The notes under the pieces were generated by a model. It worked only from the letters and a program-made list of their open reading frames with translations. It made no database searches and was not told where the DNA came from. From Tieghemiomyces parasiticus (lineage: Eukaryota; Kickxellomycota; Dimargaritomycetes; Dimargaritales; Dimargaritaceae): DNA of 51,680 bases. The stretch's first letter is position 1. Each line of letters starts with the position of its first letter. A program made the position numbers and the translations under genes. This document shows, in pieces, positions 11,545 to 23,248 of this stretch. Location of the stretch: assembly GCA_027575765.1 (NCBI GenBank), contig JANBPT010000240.1, positions 1 to 51,680 on the forward strand. Reading direction: 5' to 3'.

Positions 11545-13097
11545 GCTGCGAAAGCTTGTGACGCCAGTGGCTGAAAAGGCGAGGAATGGGCGGAAGTAAT
11601 ATTGAAAAACTAGGGTAATGTGAGGGACGGTGGGCCGAAGTGAGAAGACCGTGGGGAGAGGTTCCAGGTCCAGGGGCGGCGGTTATTGTACTTGTGGCTT
11701 ATGGAATAGAAACAACCCCAAGTGGGAGAGGGAACGAGCCCAGGAGGTGTGGATGGGTGTGACTGGGAGGGCTAGAGGTAGGGGGGCTATGTCCCAGCTT
11801 GTCTGTAGGGCTGAGTCCGTTGGCAGTGGGATGTGGTGTTGGTAGGTGGGGAGGCCTGGTTAATTAGATCCCAGAAGGTGGCTGAAGGTGGTGGTGGGGG
11901 GTGGAGGCGGTGAAGATGCATCTTATCCATCTCTCCAACACGGGGGGAGGGTTAGCATCGAGTCTAAGTATATATTGCTGCCCCCTCCAGACACGCGAGG
12001 AAGGAGTACGGCCAGGCCCGACCGGTGGGGCGGGGGGAGGGGAGCGGCAATTACGACGCCGCCGTTGCCTGTGGTGGGGGTCAAGAACAATCGCGGTGGT
12101 GGGGTGATGGCAAGGCAGGGCTGTGCAGCAACCAACTGAGTAGACGAACAATAGGACGGCGACGGCAGGTACAGCAGTGACGCCGTTCGGAGCGGCATGG
12201 TCGCAAAAGGAAATTAACCACACGGTCATCACCTTCGCCCGAATAGTGTTTCACAATGGTCCAGCCACTACGTCTGCGTCCATCCCAGCCCCGCACACCC
12301 CCTCCTTCCTTTTCGAACTCAGGTTCGCTGTTCCCACTGCCAGCCTCCGTCGAATTGCAGCCGAAATGGCCGCCGAATCGCCGCCGGTAATAGCCCGTGT
12401 GCACGGTAGCCCGGCAGACCCCGCTCCTGGAAGCGATGACTGTTTCGCCGTTGCCCTGGATATTTAATGACCTGAGCATGATGTGAAGACCCGTATCATA
12501 GGACCCCCTTCCTGCTGTGAGATGTCAGCCACGGATACAGTCATCCTCTCGTCAGCACATAAACACCCAGCCCGAAGCGTCCGCCGGTGGCCAGCGCTGG
12601 TCTCGTGCCCCTACCACGGCCATCCATGAGCGGCCTCGCCCCCGCCTCCCTACCCGAGTTCCCACCGACCAACAATTCCTATTACGGTTAGACCGTATAG
12701 GTTGCCCCCACCCACTCCTGAGGTGGCCCAATCGACCTTGTTGTTGCGTGCCCACGCCGCCGTAGAGCTTTCCCTGCCCATCTTGCCGCACGAGAGGGCT
12801 GTATCGAAAAAACAACACATGTACAGTCCACCATGCGAAAGAAAGGGTGCAACAGTGCCCCCTCCCCCTCCCTCCCTACCAAACGGGGCCGATGCCACCA
12901 GCTTCTCGTATGCCCCATTCGTAAAGGTGCTTGGTCATCCACTCAGGGATCCGACGTGTGTCCTCACATATAGGTGGTGCGGCACCACACGACGACCTAT
13001 TTTTATTCGATTTTCGGAGGCAACGTAAGCAGTAATGGTCCACAGTCCTGACCACCACTACACCAGATATAGGAAATCGGCTGGCGTGGTGCATCTT
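11545..13097. other. Intergenic region between the bHLH gene and uL4m
   Basis: It holds the upstream region of the bHLH gene (minus strand) and the 3' region of uL4m. Short overlapping frames on both strands have no recognisable product. A minus-strand AATAAA at 13007-13002 fits a poly(A) signal for uL4m. Confidence 0.5.
13002..13007 (-). terminator. Candidate poly(A) signal of uL4m
   Basis: AATAAA on the minus strand lies about 90 bases beyond the uL4m stop codon, a typical position for a eukaryotic cleavage signal. There are no transcript data to confirm its use. Confidence 0.45.
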
Positions 13098-14099
13098 TTA
13101 CTGGAACTTCAGCTTCTCATGCAGAAGCTCCACGGCCGCCCGGTCCATAACCAGCAGCTCGTTGCGCATGATGGCGTACACCTCCGCCTCCTTCGCCTCC
13201 ATAAACTCTAACCCGTTGAGCCGGCCGCCGGCGCGAAGCAGGTTGTTGGTGCCTTTAAACGCGGCCGGCATAAAGAGGATAGTGGCGGCGGGAACGTCAA
13301 GCGGGACCGCGGTGGGGGGTTGGTAACGGTCGCGCACCCGGCAGATATTGCGGTACTGCATGAGCTCAACCTCCCCGGTGTAGGGCGTGGCGGAGCTCAT
13401 GTTCTTGTTACCGTAGAGCCAGTTGTGGCTGACCAGGCGGCCGCGGAACTCGCGGGTCTTCTTGATGGACGTGGCCATGTCGTCCACAATCAGCAGCTGG
13501 TTCTGGAGGTACTTGAGGGTAAGTGCCACTCGCAGGCCATGTAGCCACATCTTGCGCGGGATCTCCGTGGCGTGGCTGCGCGGTTTGGGGCCGTGGGCGA
13601 TACCACCACCGCGGAACTGTGGAGCCCGGATCGTACCCACACGGGCCATACCGCGACCCTTCTGTGGGGCGGCCTTGCGGGTACTCCCGCGCACGTCGCT
13701 GATGCCCTTAGTGGAGTGGGTGCCTTGGCGCACTGCGTCCCGCTCGTAGTTGATGACACTGTGGAGGATATCCGTACGCACGGGCGCATTGAAGACAGCC
13801 GCCGGAAGGTCGATGATGCCTACCGGGCGGTTGGTCTCAAAGTCGCGCAGCCACGCCTGGACCGTCGCCTCCGCCGGGTCGGCGCCGTGAATAACGGCCG
13901 CGTCGAGGCCGCTGAACGGACTGGGCTTGGGGAGAGAGCCGATGACGGTCGTCGGGGTGGCGGTGGGGGTCGTGGTGGCCGGGGAGGGGGTGGCGGTCAC
14001 CGTGGTCAGACTGCGCGACGCCGTGGCGGCGGCCGGAGTGGTGACAGTGAGCCGCCGGAGAAGTGTCGAGAGGGCGGTACGACCGGTAAGGTTCGCCAT
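13098..14099 (-). CDS. Mitochondrial large-subunit ribosomal protein uL4m
   Basis: A 333-residue intronless gene for the mitochondrial member of the uL4 family (bacterial L4, yeast YmL6), a structural protein of the large mitoribosomal subunit that lines the exit tunnel. The uL4 signature is clear: VIHSVINYERDAVRQGTHST-type helix, then an arginine/glycine-rich loop (RGSTRKAAPQKGRGMARVG followed by PQFRGGG), then PKPRSHATEIPRKMWLHGLR. The chosen start, MANLTGRTALSTLLRRLTV, gives an amphipathic Arg/Ser/Thr-rich leader typical of a mitochondrial presequence. The frame stays open upstream of it without an obvious better ATG. The C-terminal extension beyond the core is usual in fungal uL4m. The gene is divergent from the cytosolic ribosomal protein gene eL43, sharing an intergenic region of about 1.06 kb. 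Confidence 0.93.
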   Translation of the reverse strand: MANLTGRTALSTLLRRLTVTTPAAATASRSLTTVTATPSPATTTPTATPTTVIGSLPKPSPFSGLDAAVIHGADPAEATVQAWLRDFETNRPVGIIDLPAAVFNAPVRTDILHSVINYERDAVRQGTHSTKGISDVRGSTRKAAPQKGRGMARVGTIRAPQFRGGGIAHGPKPRSHATEIPRKMWLHGLRVALTLKYLQNQLLIVDDMATSIKKTREFRGRLVSHNWLYGNKNMSSATPYTGEVELMQYRNICRVRDRYQPPTAVPLDVPAATILFMPAAFKGTNNLLRAGGRLNGLEFMEAKEAEVYAIMRNELLVMDRAAVELLHEKLKFQ

Positions 14100-15162
14100 G
14101 GCGGTGCGGGGAAGGTGGAAGGCGGAAAGGGTGAGCAATAAGCGTGGGTCGTAGGGACGTAGAAATCGACGAAGGAATGTAGGCTGATAGTGGGTGGGCA
14201 GATCAATACAGCGGCTTAGAATCAGTCTGGTTTGGTGAGTTGCCAACTGCCAAACGAGCAAGGCCTACATGCCTAATTACGAGCGAATACCTTGAGGGGT
14301 GGACCGCACTGCCTACGATGCTGATCGCTTGCCAGTCGATCTCCCATGCATCCTGTGGGGCACTAGGGCATCCTGGACTCTATGCTCCCTCCTCACAGCA
14401 GCGGATTCCTCCCCTCTAGTCGACAAGATCCCCGGCTGTATAATAAATCCCGTCTCGCCGCATACAGCGACGGGGGGGGGCAGATGATGCTCCCCATTGT
14501 ACCACGTGATGTAAATTTCCATCGGGCTCTGATGGGGAGGGGAAAGGTGATGGGGGAGGTAATTCCTTTCTTACCCTCCCGCCTGATAGTACCATACGGC
14601 CCCCAGCACTCGCAATTCCTTCCTCGCCCCGCCCCGCCCCGTTCTGCTTCAGCCGACAATTTTTTTTTCACGGCCGCTGGTGCCTACAGCCGACTTGATA
14701 AGCGCACTGGAACCACCAGCGCTTAAACTCGCGACCGTGAATGCGTAGGGCCTGGCCTGGACTTTTCACCTGGTCGGCGGCAGGCACGGGTGCGGGCAGG
14801 GGAGACAGGCGGTAATATTTTTTTGCACGGTCCGCCCTTTTAGTCCCCCGCCCTCCAACTACCCCCCTCTCCAAAGCCCAGCGGGGCCCCACCGGGGAAG
14901 CGGCCGAGGCCCCCGCCAATATAACGATCAGATCCACCCGCAGGCCGCTAGGGAATCCTCCTTTTTCCGAACCCCCGCCTACCTCCCTCGTAGCACGTAC
15001 ACCCACCGTGTGTGTAGTTCGCGACCCGCCTCCCTTCTTCCTCTGCTTGATCGTCCTCTACTTTTTTGCGATTTCAAGCATCGATCTCCCCGGGTTATAG
15101 ATCCGTCAATCCCTTCCACCGATTCACCTCGATCTACCCCCACCCCCAACTCTTCATCTACA
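14100..15162. other. Divergent promoter region between uL4m and eL43
   Basis: No supportable gene. The region must hold the promoters of a mitochondrial and a cytosolic ribosomal protein gene transcribed away from each other. It contains one CACGTG E-box (14503-14508), the class of site recognised by bHLH proteins like the one at 10084-11544. The octamer ATCCGTCA occurs at 15101-15108, 55 bases before the eL43 ATG. Confidence 0.5.
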
Positions 15163-15441
15163 ATGGCTAAGCGTACCTCCAAGGTTGGCATCACCGGCAA
15201 GTACGGTACCCGTTACGGTGCTTCGCTGCGTAAGCAGATCAAGAAGATGGAAGTGACCCAGCACAGCCGTTACCAGTGCTCTTTCTGCGGTCGTGACGCC
15301 ATCAAGCGTACCGCCGTCGGGATCTGGAAGTGCCGTGGCTGCAAGAAGCAGATCGCCGGTGGTGCCTGGACCCTGGCTACCCCCGCCGCTACGACCGCCC
15401 GCTCGACGGTCCGTCGTCTCCGGGATATGCGCGACATCTAA
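15163..15441 (+). CDS. RPL43: 60S ribosomal protein eL43 (L37A family)
   Basis: A complete 92-residue intronless coding region for the zinc-binding protein eL43 of the cytosolic large ribosomal subunit. The length is exactly that of the family. The four zinc ligands are present as Cys39, Cys42, Cys57 and Cys60 (CSFC and CRGC). The N-terminus ([20 protein letters not shown]) and the C-terminal STVRRLRDM are family hallmarks. The start context CTACAATGG is good. Codons are strongly biased to C-ending forms (CGT and CGC for Arg, GGT/GGC for Gly), as expected of a highly expressed gene. An intron is possible in the 5' leader but is not demonstrated. Confidence 0.98.
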   Translation: MAKRTSKVGITGKYGTRYGASLRKQIKKMEVTQHSRYQCSFCGRDAIKRTAVGIWKCRGCKKQIAGGAWTLATPAATTARSTVRRLRDMRDI

Positions 15442-16415
15442 GGTGGGGGAAGCTTGGATCGGGTTTTGTTAATGTGACCCGCCCTCCATCCCGCGCTATA
15501 TGCTTCGTCGTCATTGCCTAGAGGGTTGGCTTCCCCCGGTCGCTGTCGTCCTCTTCGCCGGCCAGCACCGCCTACCTTGTTGACCGGGGAGCCGTACCTT
15601 CACCTTATTCTCTTGTCCCCAGTGCTGGCCTCTACCTCCTCTCCTCTTTGACCTGGACTTCTGCGGTTGTCGTTGAACCCCGCGGCGGCGAGGCTTGGCG
15701 AAGGCGGCGGAGCTTGCGCTGCCTGGTCTTGGTCCGGGCTGCTATCACCTCTCCTGCCATATTTTTCCATCCTCTCTCCGTGTCGCCCTGGGCTCTCCAA
15801 TTGCCTATGGGAGTCCGGGTCGCTCGGTTTCGTTCGTGTATACCTGTATCTGTCTTTGAGTTGCGTTATATATAAAACGAACCCGAACCCACAACCGCTG
15901 TAATTGTGTTGTATGTGAGCCCGTTCGCTGCTTCCCGCAGTGCTGCTCCGGACGTGAAATTATTTAATGGGACGCTTTAAGCACATGGTTGTTCCCTTGA
16001 CCAGGTCACAAAGTCATGTAGCCATGCCACGAGCAGAGTCCAATGGGGGGGGAGGGCTGGAACAGGGCAGAGGGTTGATCATATTACAACTATGTTACCC
16101 TGAAGGCTTTATCAATATATAACATTGCTCCGTATTTGCCAATGAAAGCACCTCAGGGGGCCCAGGTGGGTCAAACGCAGGAACCCCGACGTTGGTGGCT
16201 GTGTCGAAGGCAGATGTTTCTATGTTCCAGGAACTCAAAGCAGCACCGCGAAGTCGGCCCGTAAGAAGCTGACCAGGCCGCCTCTCTCGTTGTTTGCACG
16301 CTTGACCTTCGCATTTAGCTGGCCCCTTGTCATTTACCGTCCATCTTATGCCTTTAGATATTGGTCTCTTGTCCTTCTCAATAGTTCCGTGTTCCATTCG
16401 TCGCGACTATCCACT
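15442..16415. other. Intergenic region, eL43 3' side to SWD1 5' side
   Basis: No supportable gene. A T/A-rich motif (ATATATAAC near 16115-16124) lies about 300 bases upstream of the SWD1 ATG and could be promoter sequence, without further support. Confidence 0.45.
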
Positions 16416-19267
16416 ATGAACCTACAGCTAATCAGTACGTGCTCCGCGCTATGGCTATATGCACTAGCCGGGCGCATGTAGCTACGCATACGCTATTCGC
16501 AAAGAGTCTAACCTCATGGCTGCATCCATCGTTTTGGCCCATTCATTTACCGTCCCTCCCTGGCAGACCCATTCGAGCTCCAGTTCCCCACGGAGATGGA
16601 GGACTGGTTGGAGGACAGCAATTGCAAGACTGTGCGGTTCAACCCGTTCGGTACTATGCTGGCCATCGCCGGGACCGAGGGTCGCTGTTCCATCCTCGAC
16701 TTTGACACGCGGTCCGTCCTGCGTGACCTGCGCGGCCACCAGGCTACCGTCACCAGCGTGAGGTAGGTTGACCAGGTCGAGCCCTATCTGTGTAGGCTAC
16801 CACGTGCACACCTGCAACCCCACCTTCCCCTCCCTTTCACCTGCCCCTTCCCCTTTCACCCACCCTCTACGAGCAACGTTGAAAGGGGAGTGTGCCAACT
16901 AACCGTCTACGTACGCCATTCCTACCTTGCATGCCATCTCCCCGGAATCTATGCAGCTGGAGCAAGAACGGTCGGTGTTTACTGTCCACGGGCAGCGATG
17001 GTCAGTGCATATACTGGGACTTGTTACCGGGTGAGGCCCGTCACGAATTCGCCGTGGATTCTGGGGCCGTACTGACGGGTGTCGCCCACCCACGCAACAG
17101 GTAAGTCTCTCCCCTGCGGCCCTAGTATGCCCATTGCGAGTTTGACCAGCCATGTCGCTGCCCAAATTTCTCGCCTTTGTCGTCGTACGCTTACCTTTGA
17201 CCAATGTCACGCTTGCAACGCCATCGTGCTCGTTCGTGTTAGCCACCTGTTTGCGGTGTGCCCTCAGGCCGAGACGCCCTTCCTAGTTGACATTCGTGAC
17301 GACCAGCTACGGCGGATACCGTTGAACCTCGTCTACACGCCTGCTTCCCCGGGCGAGTACACCAAGTTTGCCAAAATCAACGACTGCACCCTCGACGACC
17401 AGCGAGTTGAGTAAGTTCCCCAGCGGGCCTAACCCAAGCGACTATGGGCACTGGTTTCCACCACAGTGTATAACCAACTGACCACAGTCTTTAAGTGTTA
17501 TCGATACCAACTGTCTACGTCGCTAACGCTCTACCCTTGTGCGGCCTCGCACGCCCTTAACCCGCAATGCACCCCTTGAACCCAGCCTGGGAAAGCATGC
17601 GTTCGCTACCCTCAACTTCGACCGATCGGGCAAGCGGCTCTTCCTGGGCACCACCAAGGGCCTACTCATCATCTACCACTTGCGTAAGGCGGTGGTGGAG
17701 ACGGTGTTGTCGATCACCAACAGCAGCATCCGCCACATTCGGTTCAGCCGACGAGGCACGGATCTCCTGGTCAACTCGGCAGACCGGTCTATCCGACTCT
17801 ACATTTACGACTCGGGCGATAAGCAGCGCCGGGTGCTCAAACGCAACTACCGGCAGTTACAGCGCGCACAGGTCAAGGCTGAGGTGGATGGCCAACAGTC
17901 CGCAGAGGAAGTCGCTGAGTCCCTCCGCCACACCGGACCCACCCTGACATTCATCCACAAGTATTTAGACCAGGTCAACCGAGTGCAGTGGAACGAGTGC
18001 TGTTTTACAAGTGACGGCGAACATGTGATTGGCGGTAAGTGCGGATGGTGGACAGGACAACTAATAATGTAGACCCTGAACTGCCTTGATTATCTCTTTT
18101 TTTTTTGGCCCCGGTCCATATCACACAGACTAATGCTTTTACCTACCCGACAACGACATCCCACCGGGGCCGTTAAAACAGGATCCGCCCACAAGGCTGA
18201 ACACAACATTTACGTCTGGGACAAGAACGCCACCAACCTCGAAAAGATGCTCACTGGGCCCCGAGAGCAGCTGCTGGACCTGACGTGGCACCCGTTCCGG
18301 CCCATTGCGGTCTCGGTGTCCGTCTTTGGCAACATTTACATCTGGGGTGGCAAGCACCGCGAGGACTGGCGTAACTGGAACGCCTTTGCCCCGGACTTCA
18401 AGGAGCTAGAACAGAATGTCGAGTATGTCGAGCGCGAAGATGAATTTGACCTGGTAGGTAGTACAGACTATGGCAGGTGATGAAACTAGTCACGGTGTCG
18501 CGATAGACACTCTTGCGTGGTAAGACCACAGACGGCGTGGTGGGTTTCCCCTACCCCCTCTCTCCGGTCTTGATGCAGCCTTGATACGTCTTCCTGACTC
18601 GTCACTATTTTCTGTCACCACTTACTCCACGTATTCTGCCGCCCTAAACTAGACGGTCGATGACCAGGTAATCCAGCACAACCAGGTCACCAAGCGCAAG
18701 GCCCCGACCGCCGAGACCGAGGCAGACGAGGACATTGATGTGACCACTATCGAACGGTTCAACCCGTTCAATGATTCTGACTTTAGCGATGATAGCATCG
18801 GCAGCGGCGACGAAGACCCGATGGAGACCGCCCGTGCCCAATCACCCTCGCCATTTTCGATACCTGGCCTGTGTGGTGACAACGATGAGAGAGAAGAGGA
18901 GGTGATGTTCCTACCGATCAAACTGACACCGCCCTTAGCCCGCACACGTGGCGACGACAGTGTCAACGATGGGGACGCCGACAGAATGCCGAGTGGCTCG
19001 GTCAACAGCGTGAGCGACCGGCACTCCCGCGATGACGAGCCATTTACAGAGGAAGATGATGACGAGATAGTGACGGTAGATAGCTCAACGACGGCTACAC
19101 CCCTGCTGCGGACCGCTGTTCCTAGCCGGTCTTCCTCCGTGGCGCCCCATGTCCATGGCAATGGGTACCTGGCCCCGGCGGTAGGCTACTTTGACGCCGA
19201 AGGCAAGCGCCAGGCCCACACAATGGAGGATGTGGATGCGGGTGGCCATAAGCGGCCGAGGATGTAA
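16416..19267 (+). CDS. SWD1: COMPASS/SET1 complex WD40 subunit (Swd1/RBBP5)
   Basis: This WD40 protein is a core scaffold of the histone H3-K4 methyltransferase complex. Seven exons keep phase throughout: 16416-16434, 16567-16762, 16957-17100, 17243-17410, 17586-18034, 18182-18453 and 18653-19267, giving 620 residues. The first exon is only 19 bases and encodes the start of MNLQLINPFELQFP, like other fungal Swd1 proteins. Conserved landmarks include NKVRFNP-like blade 1, CIYWDLLPGEARHEF, HPRNSHLFAVCPQAETPFLVDI, GSAHKAEHNIYVWDK and the RBBP5 signature NWNAFAPDFKELEQNVEYVEREDEFDL. For exon 4 the TTAG acceptor ending at 17242 was chosen over the CTCAG at 17267 because only it keeps frame and restores the conserved segment. 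The tail after the propeller is about 200 residues, acidic and probably disordered, longer than in human RBBP5. Confidence 0.95.
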
Positions 19268-19354
19268 CCCACAAGCACACGTATGCGCACCCCTTCCCCA
19301 CCCAGACGGGTCCTGTACAAATTTTGGATCGTTAGACTCGACTATACGAGTTTT

Positions 19355-19360
19355 AATAAA
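19355..19360 (+). terminator. Candidate poly(A) signal of SWD1
   Basis: AATAAA lies about 90 bases after the SWD1 stop codon on the coding strand, the expected distance for a cleavage signal. Confidence 0.5.
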
Positions 19361-20170
19361 GCGCATGAGGACTACCTCAGCCGTGGGCAGCTTGTACGTG
19401 GCAAGAGGAACACGATCCATCCAATCCGAGGGAGTATACACCCTAATTAGTGTTAAGGCCAGCGGCTTGTAGAGATAGGATTCGCGAAAATTGAGGAAGC
19501 GCCGCTTGGCATTCTCCAGTTAACTCGCCAATGGCCAGCAGATGGTATTGAGCCTAAAGTCAATCAGCCTCCAGAAGACTTGGCTGTTTACCATACCTCT
19601 TCCTTCTCACCAAGTGGTCCTCCGCCCTCAAAGGTACAGTCAAAGAGAAGAGAGGCCAAGCTTGACGCACATAGGCTGTTTTCTTTTCCGTTTCTGTTTT
19701 CGGCCACCCCTGGCCCCCTCCCCCTCCCCAAGACAGGGCACCATGGTTGTATCAGGAATTGGGGGCCACAATGGTCCCAGCCCCGTCGTCCCTCTCACAT
19801 TGAACGACAGTGGGTGGTGCTAGGCGAGGCCATTGGGTGGCCCTGTGGCCAGTACACGCGCATGGCACTCTCTCCAGAACCATCCACCAAGGAAGGGCCA
19901 GCCAATAGTAGCGGTGCACCCGGTGATCGAGGATGTATAGTAACAGAATACCATCTGAAGGCCCAGCGACAGGGAAGAAAGAGAGAGGGGAGGGGTGGGG
20001 TATTAGGTGACGATGGCGGCCGCCAAGCCTTGGCGTCTGCCTATCGAACCTGCCCTCCCGGCCCTGCCGAAGGCAAGGCGAAGGTAGGGGGTTTTATGAC
20101 CACAACTGTTGTCGAAACCGCTGCGATGACGACGAGGTCCAGAATACCCCCAGCTGGTATTTCCACCTGG

Positions 20171-20178
20171 TATAAATT
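20171..20178 (+). promoter_or_regulatory. Candidate TATA element upstream of actin
   Basis: TATAAATT lies 580 bases before the actin ATG. The distance would imply a long leader or a leader intron, so assignment to actin is tentative. Confidence 0.3.
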
Positions 20179-20377
20179 CTACATCCCAGGGAGGCCCCTC
20201 TCAATTATAACGTATCGCCCACTACTTACAATCACCCCGCCGCTCACCTCCCGCATTACGCCGATCCCGTCGCCTCCGCTGTCGTACGTACACCCTGCCC
20301 TCTGCGCTGGGCCTAACAAGCTGTAGGCCTTTGGGATCTGCCACTCACAAGCCCCACATCCTTCATCAAGCCACCCG

Positions 20378-20391
20378 CCCCCCCCCCCCCC
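20378..20391. repeat. C homopolymer (14 bases)
   Basis: A run of 14 C bases in the actin upstream region. Such runs are prone to length errors in sequencing. Confidence 0.8.
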
Positions 20392-20750
20392 TGGTCATTC
20401 CAGTTGGTAATGGACTAGGGATTTTTTCTCCCACCGACTGACCATCTCACCCATCCATAGATTTGTTGCCCATCCCATCCCCGTCCCACCGTACCCGTCA
20501 CTAGAACCCGCCTTATCACCCCTCCTTCCCCAAAGGCCCCTCCCCTCCTCCCGCCGGACAAGCCCTTCATAACCCGTCGACCTGCCGGTCTCGATAGCCA
20601 CCGTACATCTGGTCACCTCAGTACTTCAGAACGCTCTCTTTGTCTCATCCGGTTCAGTTCACTTTGCTTTGCTATCTTTCATCCCCACGTTCCTTGGGTA
20701 ATCACTTTTTCCACTCCCCCCCTCCCATCATAATATTCTAATCCGTCATC

Positions 20751-22292
<1,542 letters not shown>

Positions 22293-23248
22293 GCTGTTCC
22301 CCCCCCTTCTCAATGAAAAGGCACGTTGTGGCCTTTGGCGACTCCTGTGCCTCCGTTGGTAACTGGCTTGGGCGATGATTATTTTTCCCGAGTGGTTACT
22401 ACAGGCTGTCACCTAGTTTCCCGCGTTGGCCAACAGATGGTGCACCGCTTTCTGTCTTTGTTTAGTGCCTACTCTGCGGTGATGTACCCGTCTCAGATTC
22501 GGTTGTCCTGGTCAATTAAAGATATAGGTGTTATCTAATTAGATTCCTGCGATTCCCCATACGCGTCTCCACTTTGATGAAGTGTGGTAACAGGTAGTAG
22601 CGGAGAGTATGATACATGGTGGGGATATCCTGGGCTTGTGGGTGTCATGCGTGTAGTGACAAGTACGCGGGAACGGTCTAGCCTAACGCTGTCGCCAGGA
22701 CACCAGCTGTTGAGGCGCCGAGGTTTCTGGTTGGGGTATGAGACAGGTTGCTGTACCGGCGGAGGGAGGGAGGGGGGGGGCTATGACTTGGCAAGGGAAT
22801 GCCCGCGACTGGCGAGGTGAATGGTGTATCGGTGGAACCTTCTTTGCTTGTCACATAGTGATGCCGAATGGAAAGGGGAACGACCCCAGCGTGCCTCTCC
22901 CCTCCCCCTTGCAGACGCTAGCAGACCAGCTATATCTCATAGAGGGATGCCACTAGGACCCCCCCCCACCATCCATACCGATCCCCCCAGGTATGGTATG
23001 TCGTTTATGCCATGACCCACGATGGGATCCTCAGTAGAGAGAAGGCATAGTACTGGGCCCGGTTATTAAACTTCTTCATAGCGGAACCGCTGGGTGAATG
23101 TGTGTGAGTACTTTCCCCCCCCCCTCTAAAAAGAAAGAATGTGATGATAATTTGAAGAGTGTAAAATTTATATATTAGAAAAAAATGGGCTAGAAGGTAC
23201 GTAGAAACACAGGAGAGGGTGAGAGAAATGGTAAGAATTGCTACAACC
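22293..23248. other. Convergent intergenic region, actin and CBS gene 3' ends
   Basis: The actin and CBS-protein genes converge here. I see no gene. A/T-rich blocks near 22515-22540 and 23120-23190 are where 3' processing signals of the two genes would be expected. Confidence 0.5.

Larger units (their letters stand above)
19268..20750. other. Intergenic region, SWD1 3' side to actin promoter
   Basis: It contains the actin promoter and leader. An open frame of 248 codons (19580-20326) runs on the plus strand but has no domain, a Pro/Ser/Gly/Arg-rich composition and overlaps the probable actin TATA element, so I do not call it a gene. Confidence 0.5.

Noticed and set aside
19580..20326. 248-codon plus-strand frame upstream of actin
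   Set aside because: Low-complexity Pro/Ser/Gly/Arg composition, no domain, no codon bias, and it overlaps the probable actin TATA element.
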